Notes: generated from the sequence alone by a model not told the origin. A DNA stretch of 64,000 nt from Halomonas sp. 25-S5 (GCF_029889845.1 NZ_JARANV010000001.1:343009-407008); one strand, 5' to 3'; positions 9,151 through 18,482 are shown, numbered from the stretch's first letter. Program-made: numbers and translations.

Positions 9151-9858
9151 GTGACCCTGCTGGATATCCCCTTCGATGACCGCCGCCGGCGCTACCTGGT
9201 CTTCCATCCGGAGGGCCTGCCGGACCGGCTGGCCCTGGCCAGCACCACCACCACCGCGGCCTTCGAGGCCGTGGGCAGCAGCCGCTTCTATGTCTCGGCG
9301 GACCAGCAAATCCTCGCCAAGGTGGTGCCGGACAAGTTCAGCAAGCGCCAGGCACCCTTCAAGTGGCTGCTGCGCGACTACCTGGAGAAGCGCTGGCTGG
9401 GCCAGTCCGATGCCCGCAAGGAGCACCTGAGCCTGCAGATCCTGCGCCGGGCAGGCCTGGCCACGCCCCGTTGCCACGGCTGGGGCATCTCGCTCAACCC
9501 CGGCAACCGCAATGCCTCGCTGCTGCTGATGGAACACCTGAAGGATGCCAGGGCGGGAGGCGAGGTCTTCGATGCTCTGGATGAGGAAAGGCGACTGGTG
9601 TTCCTGGAGCGCTTCTGCCGGGAAGTCGTACAACTCGCTCGTAGCGGCTACGCCCACCGCGATCTGCACTACAACAACCTGCTGGTCGACGCTGATGGTT
9701 CTCTGATATGGATCGACGCCCACGTGCGTCGGCTGCCCACGAAAAGCGCCGACCAATGGCCGGCACTTAGGAGGTCATTGACGGTGAACAAGCTGCGAGG
9801 GGAAACCTATCGACAGAAGGCCGAGAAATTACTCCATCGGCTTTTCGTCAACGGGTGA
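9151..9858 (+). CDS. WaaP/KdkA-like lipopolysaccharide sugar kinase
   Basis: A 235-residue protein-kinase-fold enzyme starting at GTG; the ATG five bases upstream is out of frame and hits a stop at once. The catalytic loop reads GYAHRDLHYNNLLVD (HRD Asp plus metal Asn) and the metal Asp follows in SLIWIDAHVRRLP. Family members phosphorylate heptose or Kdo in the LPS inner core. It follows the GT4 gene by 26 bp, so the sulfatase-GT4-kinase trio is probably one operon. Its last 30 bp overlap the 3' end of the convergent sulfotransferase gene. Confidence 0.85.
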   Translation: MTLLDIPFDDRRRRYLVFHPEGLPDRLALASTTTTAAFEAVGSSRFYVSADQQILAKVVPDKFSKRQAPFKWLLRDYLEKRWLGQSDARKEHLSLQILRRAGLATPRCHGWGISLNPGNRNASLLLMEHLKDARAGGEVFDALDEERRLVFLERFCREVVQLARSGYAHRDLHYNNLLVDADGSLIWIDAHVRRLPTKSADQWPALRRSLTVNKLRGETYRQKAEKLLHRLFVNG

Positions 9859-10677
9859 GGGGACAGAGAAATATTCGACCTCCTTCGAATAGAGCTTATG
9901 AACGCGCTCCACACTCCCTTCGTCGTACCAATCATGCAATTTTTTGGTACGCCGATGTTTTTCGACCTTTTCTTCGTGCAACCTTCCTTGATAATGGATA
10001 CCCAACTGCTCACATAGCCAGGCGAAATCTTCCTCCAGGTTTTCATAGCGACCAACATGATCGACAGCCACCTGGTCATTGATGGTATAGAGTGGCCAAT
10101 TACTGGTAAGACCACTGGGCATGATATCCCGATCTTCAATCTCACCACTCAGAGCCTTGAGAAAATAAACGAAGTCGAACTCACGTCCGGAGTTTCGCTT
10201 CTGATGCGAATACTCCGACAGCGCCTGTTCATAAGGATTACGGACGAAGCAGAACTTGAAATAATTCTCCCACTCGTGGGGAAACATCGCTTTGGCACTT
10301 TCCGCAGGGGGATGCACCGGGTTTCGGAACAACGAACGACGATAGCGAGCCTTGACGGCCGTGTTCACAAGATTACGATAGCGAGCGGTATCACCATGTT
10401 GCCACCGCTCCAGAGCCGCCTTGCGTGTCACGTTCAGTGCTCGTGGGTGCCTCATGGCTTTCCGAGCTGCCCGGTTGAGCTGCCCACCGCGCTGTAACAC
10501 CTCATCGAGGCTGCCGATCATGATGTCGTCAGGGCCAAGATGAGGCCACAGTGTAGTCTTGATGGCGCTGCCCGCCACCTTGCGGCAATGGATGAAGATA
10601 AAACGATACTTGTGGCTGATAATCACAGCGCCACCCACATCGAGCTCATATCTGCACAACCCCCATATCAAGACCAA
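9829..10677 (-). CDS. PAPS-dependent carbohydrate sulfotransferase (sulfotransferase family 2 type)
   Basis: A 282-residue protein. The 5'-phosphosulfate loop is FIFIHCRKVAGSAIKTTL (about residues 28-45) and the 3'-phosphate-binding segment is FKFCFVRNPYEQALSEYSHQ, with Arg and Ser in their expected places. Such enzymes transfer sulfate from PAPS to sugar hydroxyls. The gene is visibly less GC-rich than its neighbours, suggesting later acquisition. The first ATG may be upstream of the true start; GGAVIISHKYRF at residue 15 is where similarity would be expected to begin. It converges on, and overlaps by 30 bp, the WaaP-like kinase. Confidence 0.8.
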   Translation of the reverse strand: MVLIWGLCRYELDVGGAVIISHKYRFIFIHCRKVAGSAIKTTLWPHLGPDDIMIGSLDEVLQRGGQLNRAARKAMRHPRALNVTRKAALERWQHGDTARYRNLVNTAVKARYRRSLFRNPVHPPAESAKAMFPHEWENYFKFCFVRNPYEQALSEYSHQKRNSGREFDFVYFLKALSGEIEDRDIMPSGLTSNWPLYTINDQVAVDHVGRYENLEEDFAWLCEQLGIHYQGRLHEEKVEKHRRTKKLHDWYDEGSVERVHKLYSKEVEYFSVPSPVDEKPME

Positions 10678-10762
10678 GGTTCCCTGGCTCGTAACCGACT
10701 CAATGATTCACAGACTCGGAGCCAGGCAACGAGACACTCTCATTTAGTAACACAGATCAAGG

Positions 10763-11914
10763 CTAAGTAATCGGTGACGGCGAAACGAAACGCGCGGCCA
10801 CCGTCTCGGGCCGGAAATCATCCAGCCAGTTCTCCTTGATGAGCAGCTTGTCACCCTGCACGCCCGTGCGGATGCCCTCGGCCAGGCGCTCCTCGTCGTG
10901 GGGCACCACACAGCTCGCCAGTTCGCCCTTGAGGATCTCGCGAATGCCCCCGGGGCAGTCCACGCTGAGCACCGGCGTGCCGCAGGCCAGCGCCTCGAAG
11001 AGCACGATGCCCATGCCCTCGAAGCGAGAGCTGAGCACGAACAGCCGGGCATGGTGCATCCAGGGATAGGGATTGGCACGCTGGCCGGCGAAGATCACTC
11101 GCTCGGCGATGCCGAGCTCCCGCGCCAGGGCCCCGAGACGGCCCCGCTCCTGGCCCTCACCGACCATCACCAGGGGAAGATCCACCCCGGACGCCGCATA
11201 GGCCCGCAGCAACAGCGCCTGGTCCTTGGCCGGCACCAGGCGTGCCACGTTGACGATGTAAGGGCCTTCGGGAAGGTCGGGCTCAGGCTCGACCATCTGC
11301 CGACGAATGCTCTCGATCGGGCAGGGGTTGGGGATGACCTCGAGTGACTCCGGCGCGAAGCGCCAGGCCTGCATGGCCGCTCTGACGCTCTCGGCCACCC
11401 CCTGGGACACCGCCACCAGATGACGGCGGTGGTAGAGGCAGCGCGCAAACAGCCGGCGTTGCCAGTTGGCCTCACCCGCGTGCAGGATGTTCTCCAGCAC
11501 GTAGCGCGCCCGGTCGTCCCGGAAGGACCACACCAGCTCGAAGGTGCCGACCCCGCGGAAGACGATACGGTCCACCCGGCCATGACGTCGCTCGAAGGCC
11601 TTGAGCCAGAGCCGGAACACCACGCCACCCATGATGCCCGAACCAAGAAACAGCGAGCGCTTAACCACCGGGTTCACGAACAACCGCACCAGCAGTTCCA
11701 GCACCAGGCCCACTCCGGTAAGCCGGGCCCACCAACGCAGCGCCAGACGGTGCTGCCGCACATTAGGGTGTTCCGGTGCCAACGGCGCCTCCACGCGCCG
11801 GAAGCTCAGCAGGTGACTCTCGTGCCCAGCCTGGGCGAAGGCATCCGCGAGGTTCACCGCCACCCGCTCCATGCCCCCCATCTTGAGCGAGCGAACCACC
11901 ACCAGCGTGCGCAT
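10763..11914 (-). CDS. Glycosyltransferase family 4
   Basis: A 383-residue GT-B enzyme starting at ATG 11914 (MRTLVVVRSLKMGGMERVAV). The donor domain has YIVNVARLVPAKDQALLLRAY and the E-x7-E motif in SSRFEGMGIVLFEALACGTP, followed by VLSVDCPGGIREIL. Frames extending to 12208 overlap the ligase gene and are not credible. The start overlaps the stop of the upstream O-antigen ligase (ATGA), so the two are translationally coupled. Its C-terminal half resembles the GT4 at 8030-9124, suggesting paralogues acting on related acceptors. Confidence 0.85.
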   Translation of the reverse strand: MRTLVVVRSLKMGGMERVAVNLADAFAQAGHESHLLSFRRVEAPLAPEHPNVRQHRLALRWWARLTGVGLVLELLVRLFVNPVVKRSLFLGSGIMGGVVFRLWLKAFERRHGRVDRIVFRGVGTFELVWSFRDDRARYVLENILHAGEANWQRRLFARCLYHRRHLVAVSQGVAESVRAAMQAWRFAPESLEVIPNPCPIESIRRQMVEPEPDLPEGPYIVNVARLVPAKDQALLLRAYAASGVDLPLVMVGEGQERGRLGALARELGIAERVIFAGQRANPYPWMHHARLFVLSSRFEGMGIVLFEALACGTPVLSVDCPGGIREILKGELASCVVPHDEERLAEGIRTGVQGDKLLIKENWLDDFRPETVAARFVSPSPIT

Positions 11915-13272
11915 CAGGACTGCCTGCGGAAGGGGTTGGGAAAGACGGCCTGGCCGCTTTCCAGCTGCCATCGCCAGATATGAGTCACAAGCCCCCCCAT
12001 GACCATGTTGAACACGTACACTCCACTCCCAAACCCCATGAAGGATTCGAACTGGTTCACCACCATCCAGAAGACGAAGAAGGCGGTGCCAAACAGCGCC
12101 ATGTCTCCCGGCATCACTCCTGCGCGCCAGGCCTTCCAGGTACCGATTCCCATCCAGGCCGCCAACGCCACGAATAGCCCCACGCCAAGCAGCCCGTAAG
12201 CAACCCATATCTCGAGGAAGCTGTTATGCAGGTGGCCATAGCGCTCCTTGTAGATAGGGGGGAGCCACTCGGTATGATCCATCACAAGTCCACGAGCCTG
12301 ACCTCCCCAACCGACCAGTGGCCGCTCGGCAATCCACTCCCCGGCGGCACGCCAGGAATGGATACGCACCCCGATGCTGGTATTTGGTACCTGCTCCACG
12401 TCACCGGCAATAATCTGCTCAATGACCTGACGCTCATTCCCCAGTCGCCTCTCGATGGTCTCGTGGAAAAAGCCGCCTACCAGCACCAACAGTAGAATCA
12501 TTCCTCCCAGCAGGGCGAACATTCGCCTGGCCGCACGTGGGTGGCCGGTGACACGTTCGTATACCGCCCAACAAAGGCCAGCCAGGCTGAGCGCCAGCAG
12601 TAGCCCCAGCCAGGTAGCTCGGGTCTGGGTTACCATCACCCCAGCAAGGCAGACTGCAATACCCAATAGCCAGCTAATTAACCTGACAAGGCGCCATGGC
12701 CCGGCACCCAGCAAGCGACCCGACGTGGCCACCAGGCCAAGCAGTACCGTGCCCAGCAACATGGAATCGTGCTGGGCATTCTGGATCGACAAGTTGACCC
12801 GCGAGCCCCAAAGCCCCCGCTGCCACACTGACCAGGCGGTAAACGGCGGAAGCATCACCAGGATCACCCCAAGCGCCCCTAGCCCCCAGGCCAGCCAGGT
12901 GAACCGGGTATTGCCGCCCAGCCACCAGGCCACGCCGATGAACAGGAATAACTTGGCGAGGCGGTCGAGTTGCGGGTTATCGGAGATCCACTCGGAATGA
13001 TGGAAGTAGCCGCCTGTCCAGGAGACCAGTTGCACGACCACCGCCGCCAGCAACAGCCAGAGCGGGCCCGAGCCGCGTACTCCCTTGCCCCAGGTGAGCG
13101 CAGCCACGAGGCCCAGGAGACCCATCAGCGTACCGCCGCCCTCGCCCACTTCGGGCCAGAGAAACCGCAGCGCGGCATAGGCCAGCAGGCCGATCAGGGC
13201 AAACCACCTCAGCCCTGCCGGGGTTTGCCATGCGGTTTCCGGCAACCCGCCAATGTTCTTCAGATGTGCCAT
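11914..13272 (-). CDS. O-antigen ligase/polymerase family membrane protein (Wzy_C domain)
   Basis: A 452-residue protein with about eleven membrane segments and one large periplasmic loop. The loop carries the Wzy_C signature region: RIHSWRAAGEWIAERPLVGW, followed about 30 residues later by HLHNSFLEIWVAYGLLG. WaaL-type ligases join polymerised O-antigen from undecaprenyl diphosphate to lipid A core. I chose ATG 13272 over the frame's first ATG 99 bp upstream, because a good extended -10 box lies between them. The gene follows a terminator, so it begins its own transcript with the GT4 downstream. PglL-type function is less likely, as a separate PglL-like gene sits beside the pilin. Confidence 0.82.
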   Translation of the reverse strand: MAHLKNIGGLPETAWQTPAGLRWFALIGLLAYAALRFLWPEVGEGGGTLMGLLGLVAALTWGKGVRGSGPLWLLLAAVVVQLVSWTGGYFHHSEWISDNPQLDRLAKLFLFIGVAWWLGGNTRFTWLAWGLGALGVILVMLPPFTAWSVWQRGLWGSRVNLSIQNAQHDSMLLGTVLLGLVATSGRLLGAGPWRLVRLISWLLGIAVCLAGVMVTQTRATWLGLLLALSLAGLCWAVYERVTGHPRAARRMFALLGGMILLLVLVGGFFHETIERRLGNERQVIEQIIAGDVEQVPNTSIGVRIHSWRAAGEWIAERPLVGWGGQARGLVMDHTEWLPPIYKERYGHLHNSFLEIWVAYGLLGVGLFVALAAWMGIGTWKAWRAGVMPGDMALFGTAFFVFWMVVNQFESFMGFGSGVYVFNMVMGGLVTHIWRWQLESGQAVFPNPFRRQS

Positions 13273-13305
13273 ACCAACCCGTGACAAGCCTTTTTGAAGA
13301 GGCAT

Positions 13306-13314
13306 ATCATACCA
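13306..13314 (-). promoter_or_regulatory. Extended -10 promoter of the O-antigen ligase gene
   Basis: Read on the minus strand, TGGTATGAT matches an extended -10 (TGnTATGAT). It lies about 34 bp upstream of ATG 13272 and just after the terminator of the previous gene. No clear -35 box is needed or seen. Confidence 0.5.
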
Positions 13315-13359
13315 GAACGCACAGGCCCGAAGCTGCTCCCGAACCAGCACCAGAAGCAA

Positions 13360-13385
13360 GAGACCCGGCACCAGGGCCGGGTCTC
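13360..13385. terminator. Hairpin terminator after the first WbpM/CapD-like gene
   Basis: A perfect 10-bp stem (GAGACCCGGC / GCCGGGTCTC) with a 6-nt loop, 29 bp past the stop of the gene at 13414. The trailing T content is modest on both strands. An almost identical hairpin follows the paralogue at 22922. Confidence 0.8.
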
Positions 13386-13413
13386 GTTTCTCAAGGGCAG
13401 TGACGGTAACGTA

Positions 13414-15396
13414 TCAGCCGCTACCGAGCTTTCGTGGCCTCGTGTTGACCGGCACCACCTTGCCGCCCGGCGTGGCGGGCAGCAGCAGGTCGCAGGGTTC
13501 GCTGCTGTGGGCGAAACCGCTCACGCCCCGTTTCAGGCTCTCGCAGGCATGATGGCAGTCGAGCCGCTGCTCGGCCTCGAGTAGCGCCTCCAGCAGTTCC
13601 CGCAGGGTCGGCGTCGGCAACACCTCCTCCCGGGCGCGCATGATCTTGGGGTGCGAGGTACCCACGACGTTGTCGCCGATCAGCAGCTCTTCAAAGAGCT
13701 TTTCCCCGGGGCGCAGGCCCGCAAAGGTGATCTCGATATCGCCATCGGGGTTGGCTTCGTCCTTCACCTCCAGCCCCGTCAACTGGATCATGCGCCGCGC
13801 CAGGTCGAGGATCCGCACCGGCTCGCCCATGTCGAGCACGAAGACATCCCCGCCCTGGGCCATGGAGCCGGCCTGGATGACCAGCAGCGCCGCCTCGGGA
13901 ATGGTCATGAAGTAGCGGGTGATCTCCGGATGGGTGACCGTGACCGGCCCGCCCTTGGCGATCTGGCGGCGAAACAGGGGCACGACCGAGCCACTGGAGC
14001 CCAGCACATTGCCGAAGCGCACCATGGAGAAGATGGTGCGATGCCCTTCCTTCTGGCCATGGCGCGTGGCCAGGTCCTGGAGTACCAGTTCCGCCATGCG
14101 CTTGGTGGCTCCCATCACGTTGGTGGGCCGCACCGCCTTGTCGGTGGAGATCAACACGCAGCGCTCCACGCCGAACTTGGCGGCGCTCTCGGCCACCACC
14201 CGGGTGCCGTGGATATTGTTGCGCACGCCCTCCAGCACGTTGTTCTCCACGATGGGCACGTGCTTGTAGGCCGCCGCATGATAGAGGGTGTTCACCCCGT
14301 AGCGCCCCAGGGTGGCCTCCACACGCGTGCGATCGCACACACTGCCCAGCAAGGGGAGGATGGGGAAGGTGGCGCCCATCTCGCGCTTCAGGGTCTCGAG
14401 CTCCTGGTCGATGGTGTAGAGCCCGTATTCGCTGATCTCATAGAGCACCAGTGCCCGAGGCCCGCCGCGCATCACCTGGCGACACATCTCGCTGCCGATG
14501 GAACCCCCGGCGCCGGTGACCATCACCACCCGGTCGCGGATGCTGGCATCGATCAGCTCGTCCCTGGGCGGCACCGGATCGCGCCCCAGCAGGTCCTCCA
14601 GCTCCACCTCGCGCAACTGGTCCAGGCTTGCCTCGCCGGAGACGATCTCCGGCATGGAGGGCACCGTCTGCACATGAACGGGCAGCTCCGTCAGCTTGTC
14701 GAGCGCCTGCTTGCGCTGGGCCTTGGTGGCGTTGGGCATGGCCAGCAGCACACGCTGAATCTCGTGCGCCGCCACCATGGCCTCGACCTCCTTCGGCGAG
14801 AAGACCTTGACCCCCTTGATGAGGCTCCCCCACAGGGACGGCTCATCGTCCAGAAACGCCGCCACATAGAACTCGCGCCCATTGCCCAGCGCCATGGCCA
14901 GCTGCACCCCGGCGCCACCGGCACCGTAGATCGCCACCGCCTGCTTTGCGGTGTAGTGGCGAATCAACCACTGGTAGTAGCTGCGCACCAGCAGCCGCGT
15001 GCCCCCCACGTACACCAGGGTGACCAGGGCGAAGTTCACCGGTACCGAGCGCGGAAAGCCCTGCCACTGGTAGAAGTAGGCCGCCGCCCACATCATCAAG
15101 GCCAGCAACACCGAGCCCTTGATCACCGCCCACATCGCCTGGGGGCCCATGAAGCGCACCACCGCGCGGTAGAGCCCGAGCCTGGCGAAGATGAACACCC
15201 CCACCACCGGCACCACCAGAAACAGCCACCAGAAAGGCTCGATGTAACGCGCCGGCCACCACTCGGCCAGGCGCAATGCATAGGCCGACCAGAGCGCCAG
15301 CGGCAGCGCCACGAGGTCCGCCGCCACCATGATCAGCCGCTTGCGCGAACGGCTCAAGGTGGTAATCCGCTTATGCATGCCGTCAGACCTTTTCAT
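13414..15396 (-). CDS. WbpM/CapD-type nucleotide-sugar 4,6-dehydratase, copy 1
   Basis: A 660-residue inner-membrane enzyme. Four N-terminal helices (about residues 20-130) precede a first Rossmann fold (AIYGAGGAGVQLAMALGNG) and a second, catalytic one (VVMVTGAGGSIGSEMCRQVM) with NNVLEGVRNNIHGTRVVAES and the active-site region ISTDKAVRPTNVMGATKRMAE. Family members make UDP-2-acetamido-2,6-dideoxy-4-keto-hexose from UDP-GlcNAc. ATG 15396 has AGGGA eight bases upstream and gives exactly the length of copy 2 (22922-24904). The two proteins are near-identical over most of their length, differing mainly by scattered conservative changes. Confidence 0.9.
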   Translation of the reverse strand: MKRSDGMHKRITTLSRSRKRLIMVAADLVALPLALWSAYALRLAEWWPARYIEPFWWLFLVVPVVGVFIFARLGLYRAVVRFMGPQAMWAVIKGSVLLALMMWAAAYFYQWQGFPRSVPVNFALVTLVYVGGTRLLVRSYYQWLIRHYTAKQAVAIYGAGGAGVQLAMALGNGREFYVAAFLDDEPSLWGSLIKGVKVFSPKEVEAMVAAHEIQRVLLAMPNATKAQRKQALDKLTELPVHVQTVPSMPEIVSGEASLDQLREVELEDLLGRDPVPPRDELIDASIRDRVVMVTGAGGSIGSEMCRQVMRGGPRALVLYEISEYGLYTIDQELETLKREMGATFPILPLLGSVCDRTRVEATLGRYGVNTLYHAAAYKHVPIVENNVLEGVRNNIHGTRVVAESAAKFGVERCVLISTDKAVRPTNVMGATKRMAELVLQDLATRHGQKEGHRTIFSMVRFGNVLGSSGSVVPLFRRQIAKGGPVTVTHPEITRYFMTIPEAALLVIQAGSMAQGGDVFVLDMGEPVRILDLARRMIQLTGLEVKDEANPDGDIEITFAGLRPGEKLFEELLIGDNVVGTSHPKIMRAREEVLPTPTLRELLEALLEAEQRLDCHHACESLKRGVSGFAHSSEPCDLLLPATPGGKVVPVNTRPRKLGSG

Positions 15397-15701
15397 ACTC
15401 AAATCCCTGAGTTTTAAAGCAATTATGGCAAGAACCGCAGCACGTCTGCCCGACCAGCCAAGGGTGACATGATAGAGCGAAATTCTACTCTGCGTACCCA
15501 GCCTTAACTAGTGGCAAGTGAACCGCGCTCCCACTCCTTGCATCGTCTGGTTCCGATGTATTGATCGGAGGATGCAGGGGAGACCCTTGAGCCTGGTCAC
15601 TAAAGGCTCAGATCCAGAATAAAAGTTACTGCGTCTGTTACAAGATCACCGACAACCGCATTTTCGGGGCGTATCTGATGAGTTGGCCCATGAGAACGCT
15701 G
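15397..15701. other. Intergenic gap, no gene seen
   Basis: About 305 bp upstream of the dehydratase and downstream of the SLC13 gene. It is richer in A/T than the flanks. On the minus strand a CATAAT word near 15423 could be a -10 box for the dehydratase, without a clear -35. I see no repeat, RNA gene or strong terminator. Confidence 0.5.
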
Positions 15702-17429
15702 TCAGAAAGGAAATACCAGCGGCGTGAGCAGCAGCACCGCGGCCGAGTAGGTCAGGCTGACCGGCAGGCCGACCCGCAGGAAATCGCCCATGCTGTAGCG
15801 GCCGGGGGAGTAGACCATCAGGTGGGTCTGGTAGCCGTAGGGAATAAGGAAGCAGGCGCTGGCCCCGTAGGCCACGGCCATGATGAAGGGCATCGGATCC
15901 ACGCCGAAGGCCTGGGCGGTGGTCCAGGCCACGGGGAAGGCCAGCGCCGCGGCGGCGTTGTTGGTCACCGTCTCGGTGAGCAGCAGCGTCAGGACATAGC
16001 AGCCGATGAAGGCGGCATAGACGCCATGGCCACTGAACATCGCCTGCATGCCGGCGGCGAGCAGGTCGGCGGCCCCGGAGGCCTCCAACCCCTGGGCGAT
16101 GGCCAGGGCCGAGCCGATGATGACCCACAGCTCGAAGGGAAAGCGACGGCGCAGCTCGGCCGGGCTGAGTACCTTCCCTATCAGCAGTCCCGCCATCAGC
16201 AGCAGCAGGCCATGAAACAGCGGCAGCAGCTCGGCGGCGGCCAGACCGATCACGCTGATGAAGCCAACCAGGGTCAGATAGCTCTCCAACCGACTCAGCT
16301 GGGGGCGGGTCAGGCTACCGCTGAGCAGGTGGAAGTTGCGGTCGAGATTGCGGTGCTGGCGGAAGTCGCTGCCCACGGCCATCAGCAGGCAGTCGCCCGT
16401 GCGCAGGGGGATCTGCCCCAGCTGGCCTTCCAGCCGCTTGCCGCCGCGTCGAATGCCCACCACCCCGGCACTGAACATGCTGCGAAAGTCCACCTCCTGC
16501 AGGGTCTGACCGGCCAGTTCCGACTCATGGGAGATCACCACCTCCACCAGGTTGGTGGCCAGCAGGGCGTCGGCCTGGTGACCGAACAGCTTGAGCCCCG
16601 GGAAGCGCTGCAGCGCCTGCACCTTGCTCACCTCGCCGGTGAACACCAGGGTATCGCCTTCCTGCAGGATCTCCTCCGGCCCCACCGGGCTGATCAGCCG
16701 ACCCTCCCGCTCGATCTCCAACAGATAGAGCCCATCGAGGCTGCGCAGGCCGTTGGCCTCGATGCTACGGCCAATCAGTTCGGAACCGGGCTCCACGTCG
16801 GCGGCAAGAAAGTAGGAAAGCTTGTCGGCGGTCTCCTCGGGCATGTGATGGGGCAGCGAGCGGGCCCGCCACAGCAGCACGCCGAAGGTGAGCAGCGCCA
16901 CCGGAATACCCACCAGGCTGAACTGGAACATGCCCAGCTCGATACCACCGCTGCTCAGGGCGAAGGAGTTCACCACCAGATTGGTGGAGGTGCCCACCAG
17001 GGTGGTCATACCGCCGAGTATCGAGGCATAGGAGAGCGGGATCAGCAGCCGCGAGGGGGCGATGCGCTTCTGCCGCGAGATGGTGCCCAGAAAGGCGGCG
17101 ACCACGGCAGTGTTGTTGAGGAAGGCCGACAGCACGGCGCTGGTGCCCATCAGCCGGGCCGTGGCGGTGGACTCGCGACCATTCAGCAGCCGCTCAGAGA
17201 GCCAGTCGAGCATCGGGGAACGCTCCAGGGCCAGTGATACCAGCAGCAGCAGCATGAGGGTGGCGAGTGCCGGATTGCTGTACTGACGCAGCAGCGTGGC
17301 GGTATCCACCAGGCCGAACAGCAGATAGGCACCGGCCAGGCTGACGAAGGCGATGGCCGGACGCACCCAGCCGCTGATCAGCAAAGTCAGCAGGCCAGCG
17401 ATGGAGATCAGTACCGCCCAGGTCATCAT
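15702..17429 (-). CDS. SLC13-family permease with TrkA-C domains, probable sulfate importer
   Basis: A 575-residue protein. It has membrane segments in two blocks (about residues 1-190 and 400-575) around a cytoplasmic region holding two RCK_C/TrkA-C-like domains (about 210-380: GSELIGRSIEANGLRSLDGL and LAGQTLQEVDFRSMFSAG). The membrane motifs FLNNTAVVAAFLG and VTNNAAAALAFPVAW carry the duplicated Asn-Thr/Asn-Asn ion-binding signature. Proteins with this layout (SAC1/SLT group) take up sulfate or act in sulfur sensing. It is divergent from, and close to, the cysD operon, supporting a sulfate role by inference. Confidence 0.85.
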   Translation of the reverse strand: MMTWAVLISIAGLLTLLISGWVRPAIAFVSLAGAYLLFGLVDTATLLRQYSNPALATLMLLLLVSLALERSPMLDWLSERLLNGRESTATARLMGTSAVLSAFLNNTAVVAAFLGTISRQKRIAPSRLLIPLSYASILGGMTTLVGTSTNLVVNSFALSSGGIELGMFQFSLVGIPVALLTFGVLLWRARSLPHHMPEETADKLSYFLAADVEPGSELIGRSIEANGLRSLDGLYLLEIEREGRLISPVGPEEILQEGDTLVFTGEVSKVQALQRFPGLKLFGHQADALLATNLVEVVISHESELAGQTLQEVDFRSMFSAGVVGIRRGGKRLEGQLGQIPLRTGDCLLMAVGSDFRQHRNLDRNFHLLSGSLTRPQLSRLESYLTLVGFISVIGLAAAELLPLFHGLLLLMAGLLIGKVLSPAELRRRFPFELWVIIGSALAIAQGLEASGAADLLAAGMQAMFSGHGVYAAFIGCYVLTLLLTETVTNNAAAALAFPVAWTTAQAFGVDPMPFIMAVAYGASACFLIPYGYQTHLMVYSPGRYSMGDFLRVGLPVSLTYSAAVLLLTPLVFPF

Positions 17430-17572
17430 GGTTACTCGTCCTTGAGGGGTCCGGGTTGGAATTCGCGGCTTGTGGGATTCTACTGGGGCTTTTATGATGA
17501 TGTCGAATCAAGGGTTATCCACTTTTCACATGTCATTATTTTATTCTTTATACTCAACACCTTGGCGGAATA

Positions 17573-18373
17573 TTGAGCACCAAACATTTATCGCCTGACG
17601 CGCTGAACGAACGCCGACTGGAGTCCGTCCGGCTGCGCCTGGATGGTCATACCGTGGTTGAGGTGGCCAAGCGGACCGGACTTTCCGCACCCACGGTATC
17701 GGCGGCCTGGAAGGCCTTCCGGGAAGGCGGGTGGGAGGCCGTGCCGGTGCGCCAGCGAGGACGGCGACCGGGCCAGGCGACAGCACTGGGCGAGCGTGAG
17801 CAAGCCGTGCTGTGGCGACTCCTGGCCGAGCAGCCCGAACCTCCCCGGTTGGCCTGGAACAGCCATGACCTGGCGGATGCCCTGGCGGCCGAGACCCAGC
17901 GCGAGGTCTCCCCGCGGGCCATCGAGCACTGGCTGGCGGCACAGGACCTCAAGCCAGCCCCGCTGCCGCTGGACGGGCTGGCACGCAAGCGCTCCACCGC
18001 GGGCCGCTGGGTTCGCCAACAGGTGCAACCGGTGCTCGATCAGGTCCATAAGGCCGGCGGTCCGATCTGGGAGGGCGGCGTGCGCGTGGCAAGGCCGCCA
18101 AAAGCAGCAGCAAATGCCCCCCGCCTCTATCAGCTATACCTGCACGGCAAGCGCGGTGCTTTATTCACTCGCTGCCTACCGGCACCGCCCAGAGCCGACG
18201 ACTACCTGGCGCTGTTCGAACGGCTTCTCGCCAGTGCAAAGGGCCCCATCGCCCTGCTCTTCCGCGGCGCCTTCTTCCAGGCCAGCCCGGAAATCCAGCG
18301 GTGGCTAAACGAACATCCGGAGATGCGGCTGATGTCGGTGCCCCCGGGGTGTCTCCGGAGCCGTAAGCTTTAA
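17573..18373 (+). CDS. Degenerate IS630-type transposase/winged-HTH protein upstream of cysD
   Basis: A 266-residue protein, TTG start. The N-terminus is a helix-turn-helix of IS630 type (DALNERRLESVRLRLDGHTV followed by VEVAKRTGLSAPTVSAAWKAF), then a second winged-helix region (HDLADALAAETQREVSPRAI). The DDE part is degraded: where active IS630 proteins have a DE pair the sequence reads PIWEGGVRV, and the second catalytic Asp (LxLDNAxxH) is replaced in LLFRGAFFQ. The third acidic residue is missing because the frame ends in the adjacent repeat (LRSRKL). A dead or domesticated transposase is the best reading; a DNA-binding role at the cys operon is inference. Confidence 0.65.
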   Translation: MSTKHLSPDALNERRLESVRLRLDGHTVVEVAKRTGLSAPTVSAAWKAFREGGWEAVPVRQRGRRPGQATALGEREQAVLWRLLAEQPEPPRLAWNSHDLADALAAETQREVSPRAIEHWLAAQDLKPAPLPLDGLARKRSTAGRWVRQQVQPVLDQVHKAGGPIWEGGVRVARPPKAAANAPRLYQLYLHGKRGALFTRCLPAPPRADDYLALFERLLASAKGPIALLFRGAFFQASPEIQRWLNEHPEMRLMSVPPGCLRSRKL

Positions 18374-18453
18374 GCCGTAAGTCTGCCGCTTCGCGGCAAA
18401 AGCCTGGAACCCTCGGCGTTGGGGTTACTTACCGCTTAAAGCTTATGGCTTAC
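18359..18453. repeat. Inverted-repeat element before cysD (empty type)
   Basis: Arms AGCCGTAAGCTTTAAGCCGTA at 18359-18379 and the near-complement at 18428-18453 (20 of 22 positions pair) enclose about 45 bp. That interval holds a small CCGCTTCGCGG hairpin and a GGGTT/AACCC pair. The left arm supplies the last codons and stop of the upstream gene. The layout resembles the elements in the two other cys gaps. Confidence 0.8.
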
Positions 18454-18482
18454 AGCTTTTCTTAACCAAGGACTGAGACCCC

